Assembly: GCF_900323885.1 (NCBI RefSeq)
Contig: NZ_OOHJ01000018.1
Location: 1,723,001-1,787,000 of the forward strand
Length of the DNA: 64,000 bases
Source: [Actinomadura] parvosata subsp. kistnae
Lineage (GTDB): Bacteria; Actinomycetota; Actinomycetes; Streptosporangiales; Streptosporangiaceae
Reading direction: 5' to 3'
The first letter of the stretch is position 1. Each line of letters opens with the position of its first letter. This document shows, one piece after another, positions 25,583 to 33,695 of the stretch. The position numbers and the translations under genes are program-made. Below the pieces are notes generated by a model. That model ran no database searches, was not told the DNA's origin, and was given only the letters and a program-made list of their open reading frames with translations.

Positions 25583-26053
25583 ATGGCTCCGAACATCGCT
25601 ACCGCCCGCCGCGTCGACCTGCCCGAACTGCTCGACTTCCTGCGCCCCCGGCACCACGGCCTGCTGTCCACGACCCGGGCGGACGGGCGGCCCCAGCTCT
25701 CGCCCGTCTCCTGCGGCGTGGACGAGAGCGGCCGGATCGTGGTCTCCACCTATCCCGACCGGGCCAAGGCGGTCAACGCCCGCCGTGACGACCGGGTGTC
25801 GATCTGCGTGCTGTCGGACGACTGGAACGGCCCGTGGGTGCAGGTGGACGGGCACGCGGAGGTGCTGGACATGCCGGAGGCGCTGGAGCCGCTGGTGGAG
25901 TACTACCGGTGCATCGCCGGCGAGCACCCCGACTGGGACGAGTACCGCGAGGCGATGCGGCGCCAGGACAAGTCGCTGATCCGCATCGCCATCGACCGCT
26001 GGGGGCCCATCGCGACCGGCGGGTTCCCGGCGCGCCTGGTGTCGGCGGACTGA
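25583..26053 (+). CDS. PPOX-class F420/flavin-dependent enzyme
   Basis: 156 residues forming a split beta-barrel. Characteristic segments are FLRPRHHGLLSTTRADGRPQLSPVSCGVDESGRIVVSTYPDRAKAVNARRD and WVQVDGHAEVLDMPEALEPLVEYY. Such proteins bind F420 or FMN and reduce small molecules. The ATG at 25583 has AAAGG upstream; the GTG at 25568 is an alternative. It is convergent with the TetR gene. Confidence 0.88.
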   Translation: MAPNIATARRVDLPELLDFLRPRHHGLLSTTRADGRPQLSPVSCGVDESGRIVVSTYPDRAKAVNARRDDRVSICVLSDDWNGPWVQVDGHAEVLDMPEALEPLVEYYRCIAGEHPDWDEYREAMRRQDKSLIRIAIDRWGPIATGGFPARLVSAD

Positions 26054-26058
26054 CCTGG

Positions 26059-26679
26059 TCAGGAAAGCAGCTCGCGCGCCAGGGCCTCGCCCCACCACCG
26101 CTCGACCCGATCCGGTGACCAGCCCCGTTCGACGGTGAGCGTGGTGTAGACGTCGATGCTGCACAGGCCCGCGTACACGTCGGTCGCGGCCCGCACGTCG
26201 AGGCCCGCGCGCAGGGTGCCGGCCGGCCAGGAGGAGAAGACCGCCACGCGGGTCTCATCGGCCCGGGCGCGGGCGTCACGGTAGACGGTGGCCAGCTCGG
26301 GCTCGGTGCGGCCGGCCTCGCGCAGCAGGGTGATGACGTCGCCGGCGCGCTCGTACAGCCTCCGGTCGAAGCCGGCCATCGCGGCGAGCTGGCGCTCGGG
26401 GCCGGCCTCGGGCGCCTCCAGCCCGGCCAGTTGCCGCTCCATGTCGGCCTCCAGCCCGGCCGCGTCGGCCAGGGCGCGGGTCAGGCCGGCCTTGTTGCCG
26501 TACACCGAGTAGACGGTCGGCACGGACACGCCGGCCTCGCGGGCCACGTCCCGTACGGTCGTCGCCGCCCAGCCCCGCTCGACGAAGAGCCGCCGCGCGG
26601 CCTCGGCGATCCCGGCCCGCGTCTCCAGCGCCTGCGCCGTGCGGCGCAGCGAGTCGTACTTGCGCGCTCCTTCACCCAT
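26059..26679 (-). CDS. TetR family transcriptional regulator
   Basis: About 206 residues. The N-terminal HTH covers about residues 19-63: RAGIAEAARRLFVERGWAATTVRDVAREAGVSVPTVYSVYGNKAGL. The C-terminal effector domain is variable. Divergent from a membrane protein gene across 63 bp holding a 37-bp dyad, so it most likely represses that gene and itself. The ATG at 26679 was chosen for its AAGG site; a GTG at 26688 is possible. Confidence 0.92.
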   Translation of the reverse strand: MGEGARKYDSLRRTAQALETRAGIAEAARRLFVERGWAATTVRDVAREAGVSVPTVYSVYGNKAGLTRALADAAGLEADMERQLAGLEAPEAGPERQLAAMAGFDRRLYERAGDVITLLREAGRTEPELATVYRDARARADETRVAVFSSWPAGTLRAGLDVRAATDVYAGLCSIDVYTTLTVERGWSPDRVERWWGEALARELLS

Positions 26680-26695
26680 GCCTTGCACCTTATGG

Positions 26696-26732
26696 CTTTA
26701 CGCTGCTTATATTGAATATAACCATCGTAAAG
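26696..26732. promoter_or_regulatory. 37-bp dyad, probable TetR operator
   Basis: Symmetric about G26714. Inner arms TTATATT/AATATAA (26707-26713 and 26715-26721) and outer arms CTTTACG/CGTAAAG (26696-26702 and 26726-26732) are all exact; of the four base pairs between inner and outer arms two match. The right outer arm runs into the AAAGGAG ribosome site of the downstream gene. It is a notably AT-rich island in the window. Confidence 0.8.
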
Positions 26733-26742
26733 GAGCTTCGCC

Positions 26743-27399
26743 ATGCGCTTCTCCCGGCTCACCGGCCTGGCCGCCCTCGGCTTCGCCGCCTGCATCGCGG
26801 GCGCCAACCTGGTCCTGGCCCCGGCCGGCCTGCCCCTCGCCGGCTCGCCGATCGGCGCGGTCAACGCGTTCTACGCCGAGCACGGCGGCCTCGTCGGTCT
26901 CGTGTCCGCCCTCGCCCCCGCCACGTGGCTCCTGGCCACGCTGTTCGGCGCGGGCGCGGTCGCCGTCCTGTGGCGGTCGGATCGCGAGCGCGCCGAGGCG
27001 TGGTCGCTGGTGGGCTTCGCCGGCCTGCTCCTGCAGAACCTCACCTTCACCGGCGTCATCGCCACCCGCCTCGCCCTGGCCAGGACCGCGCCGGACGCCT
27101 CCCCCGACCTCTGGGCGCTGCACGACGCGGTCTTCACCCTCAACGGCACGTTCCTCGCGACCGCCCTCGTCGGCCTGTCCGTCGCCGGGCTGCGCGCCGG
27201 GTTCGTCCGGCTCTGGCATGGGGTGCTGGGGTTCGTGGCGGCGGCGCTCCAGTTCACCTCGGCCACGCTCGCCTACGCCGTCATGCGGGAGGAGGGGCCG
27301 CTCGGGCTGATCGGGCTCGCCGGCTGGCTGCTGTGGGTGGTCTGGATCGTGGTGTACGGGGTCCGCCTCGTCCGCGTTCCTCACACCATCGCCAGGTAG
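26743..27399 (+). CDS. Integral membrane protein under TetR control
   Basis: 218 residues, about six membrane helices (LTGLAALGFAACIAGANLVL, WLLATLFGAGAVAVLW, SLVGFAGLLLQNLTFTGVIAT, ALVGLSVAGLRAGF, GLIGLAGWLLWVVWIVVYGV). A strong AAAGGAG site precedes the ATG. Not recognised. Its regulation by the divergent TetR protein is inferred from the shared dyad. Confidence 0.7.
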   Translation: MRFSRLTGLAALGFAACIAGANLVLAPAGLPLAGSPIGAVNAFYAEHGGLVGLVSALAPATWLLATLFGAGAVAVLWRSDRERAEAWSLVGFAGLLLQNLTFTGVIATRLALARTAPDASPDLWALHDAVFTLNGTFLATALVGLSVAGLRAGFVRLWHGVLGFVAAALQFTSATLAYAVMREEGPLGLIGLAGWLLWVVWIVVYGVRLVRVPHTIAR

Positions 27400-28757
27400 G
27401 CGGCCAGGTCGTCGGCCGAGGAGGTGGCGATGCCGACGTAGCCGTCCGGCCGGACGAGGGTGTGCCGTTCCGTGCCGTACGGCCGCGCGGGCACGTACGT
27501 CCGGACCTCAGGACCACCGGGGACGCGGGGCGCGGGGTCCGGAGAGAGCAGCGTGAAGTGCGGCCCCCTGAGCAGGTCGAACATGCGGGCCCGCCGCCCG
27601 TCCGCGAGCGTGATCGGGCCGTCGGGCACCCGCTCGCCGCCGCTCCTGGCAAGAGAGCCGCCCCGGTAGCTCAGCGAGAGCTGGTAGGTCTCCTCGTCGC
27701 GCTTGACCGACTTCCTGTCGTGCAGGCCCGCGCTGAGGCCGAGCACCCCGGCCGCGATCGGCCTGCGCTCCTCCTCGTACGTGTCCAGCAGCGCCTCCGG
27801 CGCCCCCGCCAGCACCCTGGCCAGCTTCCAGCCCAGGTTGTAGGCGTCCTGCACGCCGGTGTTGAGGCCCTGGCCGCCCGCCGGCGGGTGCACGTGCGCG
27901 GCGTCGCCCGCCAGGAAGACGCGGCCGGAGCGGTAACGGTCGGCGAGCCGGATGTTGACCCGGTAGAGCGAGGACCACAGCAGCTCCGTCAGCCGCACGC
28001 CGCGCAGCATCGACCGCTCCGCGAACAGCCGCTGGTACCAGGCCAGCGTCCGCTCCGGCTCGACGCCGGGCCTCAGCGTGGCGAGGAGCTGGAAGGTGTC
28101 GGTGCCGGCCATGGGGTACAGCGCCACCATGCCCTTGCCCGGCCGTACCCAGACGTGGATGTGCTCCCTGTCCAGGCCCGCCACCCGCACGTCGGCCAGC
28201 GCGCTGCGCTGCTCCTCGCGGGTCTCGCCGGTGAAGCCGACGCCGAGCGCCTTGCGTACGGGGCTCCTGCCGCCGTCCGCGGCGACCAGGTAACGCGCCC
28301 GCACGCTCTGCCCGGAGCCCAGCCTGGCCGTCACCCCGTCCGCGTCCTGCTCGAACCCGGCCAGCGCCACCCCCTGCTCCACCTTTCCGCCCAGCTCGGC
28401 CAGCCGCTCCCGCAGCACCGCCTCGGTGCGCCACTGCGGGTGCATCATGACCGTCGGGTACGGCACCGCGTCCGTGGCGGCGGCGGGCTTGTGCATGCGG
28501 GTCCGCCAGACGGGCACCCGGCCCATCCTGACCAGCAGCGGCGGGTACGGGGTGGCGGTCGCGAGTATCGGCGCGACCACGCCGAGGTCGTCGAAGACCT
28601 CCTGCGTGCGCGGCTGGAGGCCCTTGCCCTTGGAGCCGCCCGCGGGCTCGGGCGACTGCTCGACGACGCGGCAGGCGACGCCGCGGCGGGCCAGGTCGAC
28701 GGCGAGGGTCAGGCCGGTCGGGCCGGCGCCTGCGATGAGAACGTCCGTGATGTCCAT
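27381..28757 (-). CDS. FAD-dependent aromatic monooxygenase
   Basis: 458 residues of the PHBH-like group A flavoprotein monooxygenases. The dinucleotide fold is VLIAGAGPTGLTLAVDLARRGV; the dual-binding DG motif is YLVAADGGRSPVRKALG; the second FAD motif is VFLAGDAAHVHPPAGGQGLNTGVQDAYNLGWKLA. It uses NAD(P)H and O2 to hydroxylate an aromatic or polyketide ring. It lies next to an HxlR regulator on the same strand and a SnoaL-like protein, a common trio. Its 3' end overlaps the membrane-protein gene by 19 bp. Confidence 0.9.
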   Translation of the reverse strand: MDITDVLIAGAGPTGLTLAVDLARRGVACRVVEQSPEPAGGSKGKGLQPRTQEVFDDLGVVAPILATATPYPPLLVRMGRVPVWRTRMHKPAAATDAVPYPTVMMHPQWRTEAVLRERLAELGGKVEQGVALAGFEQDADGVTARLGSGQSVRARYLVAADGGRSPVRKALGVGFTGETREEQRSALADVRVAGLDREHIHVWVRPGKGMVALYPMAGTDTFQLLATLRPGVEPERTLAWYQRLFAERSMLRGVRLTELLWSSLYRVNIRLADRYRSGRVFLAGDAAHVHPPAGGQGLNTGVQDAYNLGWKLARVLAGAPEALLDTYEEERRPIAAGVLGLSAGLHDRKSVKRDEETYQLSLSYRGGSLARSGGERVPDGPITLADGRRARMFDLLRGPHFTLLSPDPAPRVPGGPEVRTYVPARPYGTERHTLVRPDGYVGIATSSADDLAAYLAMV

Positions 28758-28805
28758 GGCCGCGACGGTGCCAGGGGGCTCTGCCGGATCGCTGCCGGAT
28801 CGCTG

Positions 28806-29234
28806 TCAGCCGCTGTCGCCCTCTGCCGCGCCCCGGCCGCTGTCGTCCTTTGCCGCACCCCAGTCGGTGTCGCCCTCTGCCGCGCCCCAGTCCCACAGTG
28901 CTTGGAGCACCGGGCCGAGGCGCCGGCCGCGCGGGGTGAGGCGGTAGGAGGTGCGGGGCGGCCAGCCGGGGCGGCGGTCGCGGACGAGCACGCCGCTGTC
29001 GGCGAGCTGCGCCAGCCGGTCCGTCAGCACCTTGTCCGAGAGCGCCGGCAACGCCTGCGCGAGCTGCGTGAACGTGTGCTCGCCCTTGAGCAGCTCGCGC
29101 ACCACCAGCGTCGTCCACCGGCCGCGCAGCGCGGCGAGCGTGATCTCCACCGGGCAGGACGGGGTGGGCTCGGCCACGGCGGCCCGGGAGTCGTCCGGCA
29201 GTCCGGGCGCGTGACGAACCGTTTGGTGAGCCAC
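28806..29234 (-). CDS. HxlR family transcriptional regulator
   Basis: About 142 residues. CPVEITLAALRGRWTTLVVRELLKGEHTFTQLAQALPALSDKVLTDRLAQLADSGVLVR is the family winged helix, with an N-terminal Cys often used for redox or electrophile sensing. The GTG at 29234 has an AGGAGG site 8 bases upstream. The C terminus carries three copies of a nine-residue acidic repeat not found in the family core. Probably regulates the monooxygenase or the divergent SnoaL-like gene. Confidence 0.88.
   Translation of the reverse strand: MAHQTVRHAPGLPDDSRAAVAEPTPSCPVEITLAALRGRWTTLVVRELLKGEHTFTQLAQALPALSDKVLTDRLAQLADSGVLVRDRRPGWPPRTSYRLTPRGRRLGPVLQALWDWGAAEGDTDWGAAKDDSGRGAAEGDSG
28811..28891. repeat. 27-bp tandem repeat at the 3' end of the HxlR gene
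   Basis: Units 28811-28837, 28838-28864 and 28865-28891. They encode AAEGDTDWG, AAKDDSGRG and AAEGDSG, the last running to the stop codon. Confidence 0.9.
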
Positions 29235-29295
29235 CGAGGAGCCTCCTAGCGTTGCCGTCACCTGTTTTCTACCTGCTCAGAGGGAGTGGTGGACG

Positions 29296-29676
29296 ATGCG
29301 TGAGCTCGCGGAGCGGCCGCAGGACGTGCCCGGCGTGTTCGCCGAGCGCTTCAACAGCGGCGACCCGGCGGCGGTGGCCGAGGTGTACGAGGGCGGGGCG
29401 GTGTTCGTGCCCGAGCCGGGCAGGGCGCTGACCGGGGCCGACGCGCATGCCGCGAACGTGGCGTTCATGGGGCTGGGGGTGCCGATCACGGTGCGTCCCC
29501 GGCACGTGTACGCGGCCGGCGACCTCGCGTTGCTGATCGTGGACTGGGAGATCGACGGCACCGGCCGCGACGGCGAGCACGTCCATATCGAGGGCACCGC
29601 CACCGACGTGGCCAGGCGCGGCGCGGACGGCCGGTGGCGGTACGCGATCGACAACCCGTTCGGTACGGCCCGCTGA
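29296..29676 (+). CDS. SnoaL/DUF4440-like (NTF2 fold) protein
   Basis: 126 residues. VFAERFNSGDPAAVAEVYEGGAVFVPEPG and the final WRYAIDNPF are typical of the cone-shaped NTF2 fold of SnoaL-like proteins. ATG at 29296 with AGGGAG upstream. Divergent from the HxlR gene, so possibly controlled by it. Enzymatic role unknown. Confidence 0.8.
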   Translation: MRELAERPQDVPGVFAERFNSGDPAAVAEVYEGGAVFVPEPGRALTGADAHAANVAFMGLGVPITVRPRHVYAAGDLALLIVDWEIDGTGRDGEHVHIEGTATDVARRGADGRWRYAIDNPFGTAR

Positions 29677-29719
29677 GCCGGCCCGCCGAATTGTCGGTGC
29701 CGCAGGTCATGATGGGTGC

Positions 29720-31801
29720 ATGACCGAGACACCCCCCTTCACCGCCCTCGCCGACGACACCGCCTACGCCGAGGCGGTGCAGCTCGCGGTCGACTCCGCC
29801 GCCGCCTACTACGCCGACGGCACCTCGACGATCGACGACGACGCCTACGACCGGCTGGTGCGCGGCATCCAGGCGTACGAGGAGGAGCATCCCGAGTCGG
29901 TGCTGCCGTCGTCGCCCACCGGGAAGGTGGCCGGCGGCGCGGTGGTGGGCGACGTGCCGCACACGGTGCCGATGCTGAGCCTCGACAACGTCTTCGGCGC
30001 CGAGCAGCTCGCCGACTGGGCGGCGGGGGTGGAGCGCAGGCTCGGGCGGCCGGTCACGGCGTGGAGCGTGGAGCCCAAGCTCGACGGGCTGGCGATCTCG
30101 GCCCGCTACCGGCACGGGCGGCTGGCCCAGCTCGTCACGCGGGGCGACGGCAGCGCGGGCGAGGACGTCTCGCACGCCATCGGCACCATCGTCGGCCTGC
30201 CGGAGCGGCTGGCCGACGCCGTGACGGTGGAGCTGCGGGGCGAGGTCATGATGACGGCCTCGCAGTTCGAGCAGGCGTGCGCGAAGCGGCAGGCGCACGA
30301 CGGCACCACGTTCGCCAACCCGCGCAGCGCCGCCGCGGGCACGCTGCGCGCCCAGGACCGGCCGTACGTGTGCGAGCTGACGTTCTTCGGCTACGGCGCC
30401 CTGCCCGCGCCCGGTGACACGTCCGACCTGGCCGTGGGCCTGCGCGAATGGCCGCACAGCAAGATCATGGAGTGGGTGGCCGCGCAGGGCGTGCAGACCA
30501 CGGCCGCCACGCCGGTGGCCGGCATCGTGGCCACCACGCTCGACGAGGCGCAGAGCCGCATCGGGGAGATCGCGGCGGCGCGGGCGGAGCTGCCGTTCGG
30601 CATCGACGGCATCGTGATCAAGTGCGATCTGGCGGCCGACCAGGCGGAGGCGGGGTTCAGCTCGCGGGCGCCGCGCTGGGCGGTGGCCTACAAGCTGCCC
30701 GCCACGGAGAAGATCACCAAGCTCCTCGACGTCACGTGGAACACCGGCCGCACCGGCGTCATCGCGCCCCGCGCCGTGCTGGAGCCGGTCGAGCTCGACG
30801 GCAGCATCGTCACCTACGCCACCCTGCACAACGTCGCCGACATCACCCGGCGCGGCCTCATGCTGGGCGACAGCGTCACCGTCTACAAGGCGGGCGACGT
30901 CATCCCGCGCGTCGAGGCGCCGGTGGTGCACCTGCGCACCGGCGACGAGCGGCCGATCCCGATCCCCGAGGTCTGCCCGTCGTGCGGCGACGCGATCGAC
31001 AGCTCCCAGGAGCGGTGGCGGTGCGTGCGCGGGCGCGGCTGCCGGGCGATCGCCTCCATCACGTACGCGGTCGGCCGCGACACCCTCGACATCGAGGGCC
31101 TGGCGGAAAACCGCATCAAGCAGCTCCTCGACACCGGCCTGATCGCCGACTTCGGCGACCTGTTCTTCCTGACCCGCGAGCAGTTGCTCGGCCTCGAGCG
31201 CATGGGCGAGACCAGCACCGACAACCTCCTGGCCGCCATCGAGCAGGCCAAGACGCGGCCGTTGAGCAGGGTGTTCGCGGCGCTCGGCGTGCGCGGCACC
31301 GGCCGCTCCATGAGCCGCCGCATCGCCCGCCACTTCGCCACCATGGACGCCGTGCGCGCCGCCGACGCCGAGGCGATCCAGCAGGTCGACGGCATCGGGC
31401 CGGAGAAGGCGCCGGTCGTGGTGGAGGAGCTGATCGAGCTCGCCCCGCTGATCGACAAGCTCGTCCGCGCGGGGGTGAACATGGTGGAGCCCGGCGCCAC
31501 CCCGCCCAGCGAAGAGCCGGAGGCGCCGGCCGAGGGCCTGCCGCTCGCCTCGATGTCGGTGGTGGTGACCGGCGCGATGACGGGGCCGCTGGCGGCGCTG
31601 ACCCGCAACGAGGTCAACGAGCTGATCGAGCGGGCCGGCGGCAAGTCCTCCTCCAGCGTGTCCGCCAAGACCTCGCTGCTGGTGGCGGGCGAGAAGGCCG
31701 GGTCGAAGCGGGCCAAGGCCGAGACGCTGGGCGTGCCGATCGTGAGCCCGGAGGAGTTCGCCGAGCAGGTGGCCGCGTTCATCCCGGCGCCGTCCCTTTA
31801 G
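29720..31801 (+). CDS. ligA: NAD+-dependent DNA ligase, probable second copy
   Basis: 693 residues. The adenylated lysine is K120 in KLDG; the adenylation domain, OB fold, four-cysteine zinc finger (CPSCGD ... RCVRGRGC), helix-hairpin-helix repeats and C-terminal BRCT domain (SVVVTGAMTGPLAALTRNEVNELIERAGGK) are all present, so it should be active. No gatC/gatA or mnmA neighbours, unlike the usual actinobacterial housekeeping ligA context, and several motifs diverge. A dispensable paralogue is therefore inferred. Seals nicks with a 5' phosphate using NAD+. Confidence 0.9.
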   Translation: MTETPPFTALADDTAYAEAVQLAVDSAAAYYADGTSTIDDDAYDRLVRGIQAYEEEHPESVLPSSPTGKVAGGAVVGDVPHTVPMLSLDNVFGAEQLADWAAGVERRLGRPVTAWSVEPKLDGLAISARYRHGRLAQLVTRGDGSAGEDVSHAIGTIVGLPERLADAVTVELRGEVMMTASQFEQACAKRQAHDGTTFANPRSAAAGTLRAQDRPYVCELTFFGYGALPAPGDTSDLAVGLREWPHSKIMEWVAAQGVQTTAATPVAGIVATTLDEAQSRIGEIAAARAELPFGIDGIVIKCDLAADQAEAGFSSRAPRWAVAYKLPATEKITKLLDVTWNTGRTGVIAPRAVLEPVELDGSIVTYATLHNVADITRRGLMLGDSVTVYKAGDVIPRVEAPVVHLRTGDERPIPIPEVCPSCGDAIDSSQERWRCVRGRGCRAIASITYAVGRDTLDIEGLAENRIKQLLDTGLIADFGDLFFLTREQLLGLERMGETSTDNLLAAIEQAKTRPLSRVFAALGVRGTGRSMSRRIARHFATMDAVRAADAEAIQQVDGIGPEKAPVVVEELIELAPLIDKLVRAGVNMVEPGATPPSEEPEAPAEGLPLASMSVVVTGAMTGPLAALTRNEVNELIERAGGKSSSSVSAKTSLLVAGEKAGSKRAKAETLGVPIVSPEEFAEQVAAFIPAPSL

Positions 31802-31907
31802 TTGTTCTCCGACATCAACGGCATTTCTCCACAAAGGACCGCGGGCTCGAATTCTGTCGGTGCCACCGTTCATACTCGCCATCAGCACCAACCTTCGGGA
31901 GGAAACG

Positions 31908-32579
31908 ATGGCGAAGCGGCACGGACGTCGCAGGAAGCGCTCCAAGTCGAGCACGCGGGAGCAGTTGTTGCTGCTCGGCCTCGTGGGCGCCGCCATCGCG
32001 GTGGCGCTCATGGCCAAATTCGCCATGGCGAATCCGGCGCAGGCGGTCGGCATCGCGGTGCTCCTGATCGCCGTTTTCTGCGGGGCCATATTCCTGCGAT
32101 ATCGGGTTATCCAAGCGCATCGGCGGCAATTCCTCGCGGCCAACACCGAATTGGCGAAGGTCGATCTCATGACCGGGTCCCAATTCGAGCACCTCGTCGC
32201 CGAACGCATGATCGCCGAAGGGTTCCGGCGGGTCCGTGAGCGGGGCCGTGCGGGTGACGGGGGCGTCGACATCACCGCCGTCGCGCCCGGCGGCACCCCG
32301 TACGCGGTGCAGTGCAAGCGTTACAGCCGCACGGTCGGCGCCCCCGAGGTCCGCAACTTCCTGGGAGCACTGGCCAACACCTTCGCCGGCCACACCGGCG
32401 TCCTCGTCACCTCCGGGCGCCTCACCCGCCAGGCCCGCACCGAGGCGTTAACCGCCCGCCAGCCCCTCCTCCTGATCGAGCGCGACCTCCTCGCCGACTG
32501 GCTGACCGGCCGCACGACCCTGACCCCGCAGCGGGTGCCGCCACCGATGGCGGTGGAGGGAGACGAGCTGGCCGGCTGA
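31908..32579 (+). CDS. Membrane-anchored Mrr-like restriction endonuclease
   Basis: 223 residues. Basic N terminus (KRHGRRRKRSKSS), two membrane helices (about 24-42 and 50-68), then a cytoplasmic Mrr_cat domain: MTGSQFEHLVAERMIAEGFRRVRERGRAGDGGVDITAVAPGG and YAVQCKRYS give the PD-(D/E)xK-type catalytic set (E of FEHLV, D of GGVDI, Q-x-K). Mrr domains cleave modified or foreign DNA. GGGAGGAA precedes the ATG. It is 106 bp downstream of the ligase on the same strand. Confidence 0.88.
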   Translation: MAKRHGRRRKRSKSSTREQLLLLGLVGAAIAVALMAKFAMANPAQAVGIAVLLIAVFCGAIFLRYRVIQAHRRQFLAANTELAKVDLMTGSQFEHLVAERMIAEGFRRVRERGRAGDGGVDITAVAPGGTPYAVQCKRYSRTVGAPEVRNFLGALANTFAGHTGVLVTSGRLTRQARTEALTARQPLLLIERDLLADWLTGRTTLTPQRVPPPMAVEGDELAG

Positions 32580-32651
32580 CCTCCTCGACGCCTTTCCGCC
32601 GCGCCGCTAGGGTTGGGCGGTTTGTTCCTTCACCCCCCAAGGAACCCTCCC

Positions 32652-33695
32652 GTGCTCCGCTACCGCCTCGGCCCCATCCTCATCGCCGCCCTCGCGGTCC
32701 TGGTCGCCGCGTCCGGCGCCGCCGCGTTCCTGAGCGGCGACGCCCGCCTGCCCCTGCTGCTCGTCTACGGCCGGTACGCCGGGGAGCCCGACGAGCTGGA
32801 CACCGACCACCTCCTGATGCTGGTCCTGGTGGGGCTCGTACGCGTCTGGGGGCTGTGGCAGCTCCTCCCGAAGCGCCACGACGGCTCCGGCGGGAGGCCG
32901 GGCGCGGCCGAGCGGTTGCTGCGGATCACCCTGTACGTGTGGGCGCTGTGCGAGCTCACCGACCGCCTGCCCTGGGTCGACCTGCCGGAGATCGTCGTAT
33001 GGGCCACCGCCGTGGTGCTGCTCTACCGGGTGACGCGCGGGGTGTCCCGGTCGTTGCGGCTGGTGGCACTCGTCGTGGGGCTCCTGCAACCGGTGCGGGC
33101 CCTGGCCCACCTGGCACTGGAGCTGGCCTCGATCGATGCCGAGATCCTGTACCGGGTCCTGCCGCTGGGCGGGGTGACGTGGCTGCTCTGGCTCGTGCTG
33201 ACGCTGGTGGCTCAGGCGAAGGACGGGCGGTGGCGTCGGGGCACGCTGTGGGCGGGCGCCGCGGTCGCCGCCGCGCCCGTGCTGGTGCCCGATTTGTCGT
33301 TCCCGTTCAGCCCGGCGTACGTGTGGGGCGAAGGGGCCGGGCTGGTGATCGAGGTGGTCACGGCTGTGTGGCTCGGCCGCTCCGCCCGCGAAGTCGGCAA
33401 CCCGCCCAGGGCAGCGAACAACGCCACCCCCACAAGCCTTGGGCCCGCCGTCGTACCACCGGACCCCCACAGCGCCACACCCCCGAGCCCGCAGCCCGAC
33501 GCGCCAGCGCACAGCGCCGGATCCGCGAGCGCCGCGGAGCCCAGCGCGCTGCCAGGGCCGCACGACACCACACCCGCGAGCCCGCCGGGCGCCACGCCCC
33601 GCCCCCGCAACCCGCCGCTTCCGCGAGCCCGACCGGCGCGTCCGCCAGCCCGCAGTCCACCGCACCGCCGAGGCCGCACAGCACCGCAGACGTGA
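32652..33695 (+). CDS. Membrane protein with Pro-rich C-terminal tail
   Basis: 347 residues from the GTG at 32652 (AAGGA upstream). About seven membrane helices (IAALAVLVAASGAAAFL, LLMLVLVGLVRVWGLWQLL, VVWATAVVLLYRV, LRLVALVVGLLQPVRALAHLA, WLLWLVLTLVAQA, VVTAVWLGR) are followed by about 100 residues of Pro/Ala/Ser/His-rich sequence. Not recognised. The TGA overlaps the GTG of the next gene (GTGA). Confidence 0.65.
   Translation: MLRYRLGPILIAALAVLVAASGAAAFLSGDARLPLLLVYGRYAGEPDELDTDHLLMLVLVGLVRVWGLWQLLPKRHDGSGGRPGAAERLLRITLYVWALCELTDRLPWVDLPEIVVWATAVVLLYRVTRGVSRSLRLVALVVGLLQPVRALAHLALELASIDAEILYRVLPLGGVTWLLWLVLTLVAQAKDGRWRRGTLWAGAAVAAAPVLVPDLSFPFSPAYVWGEGAGLVIEVVTAVWLGRSAREVGNPPRAANNATPTSLGPAVVPPDPHSATPPSPQPDAPAHSAGSASAAEPSALPGPHDTTPASPPGATPRPRNPPLPRARPARPPARSPPHRRGRTAPQT

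Noticed and set aside
32312..33691. Upstream continuation of the frame that encodes the second membrane protein.
   Set aside because: It overlaps the Mrr and first membrane-protein genes in another frame and is Arg/Pro-rich; coding begins at the GTG at 33692.
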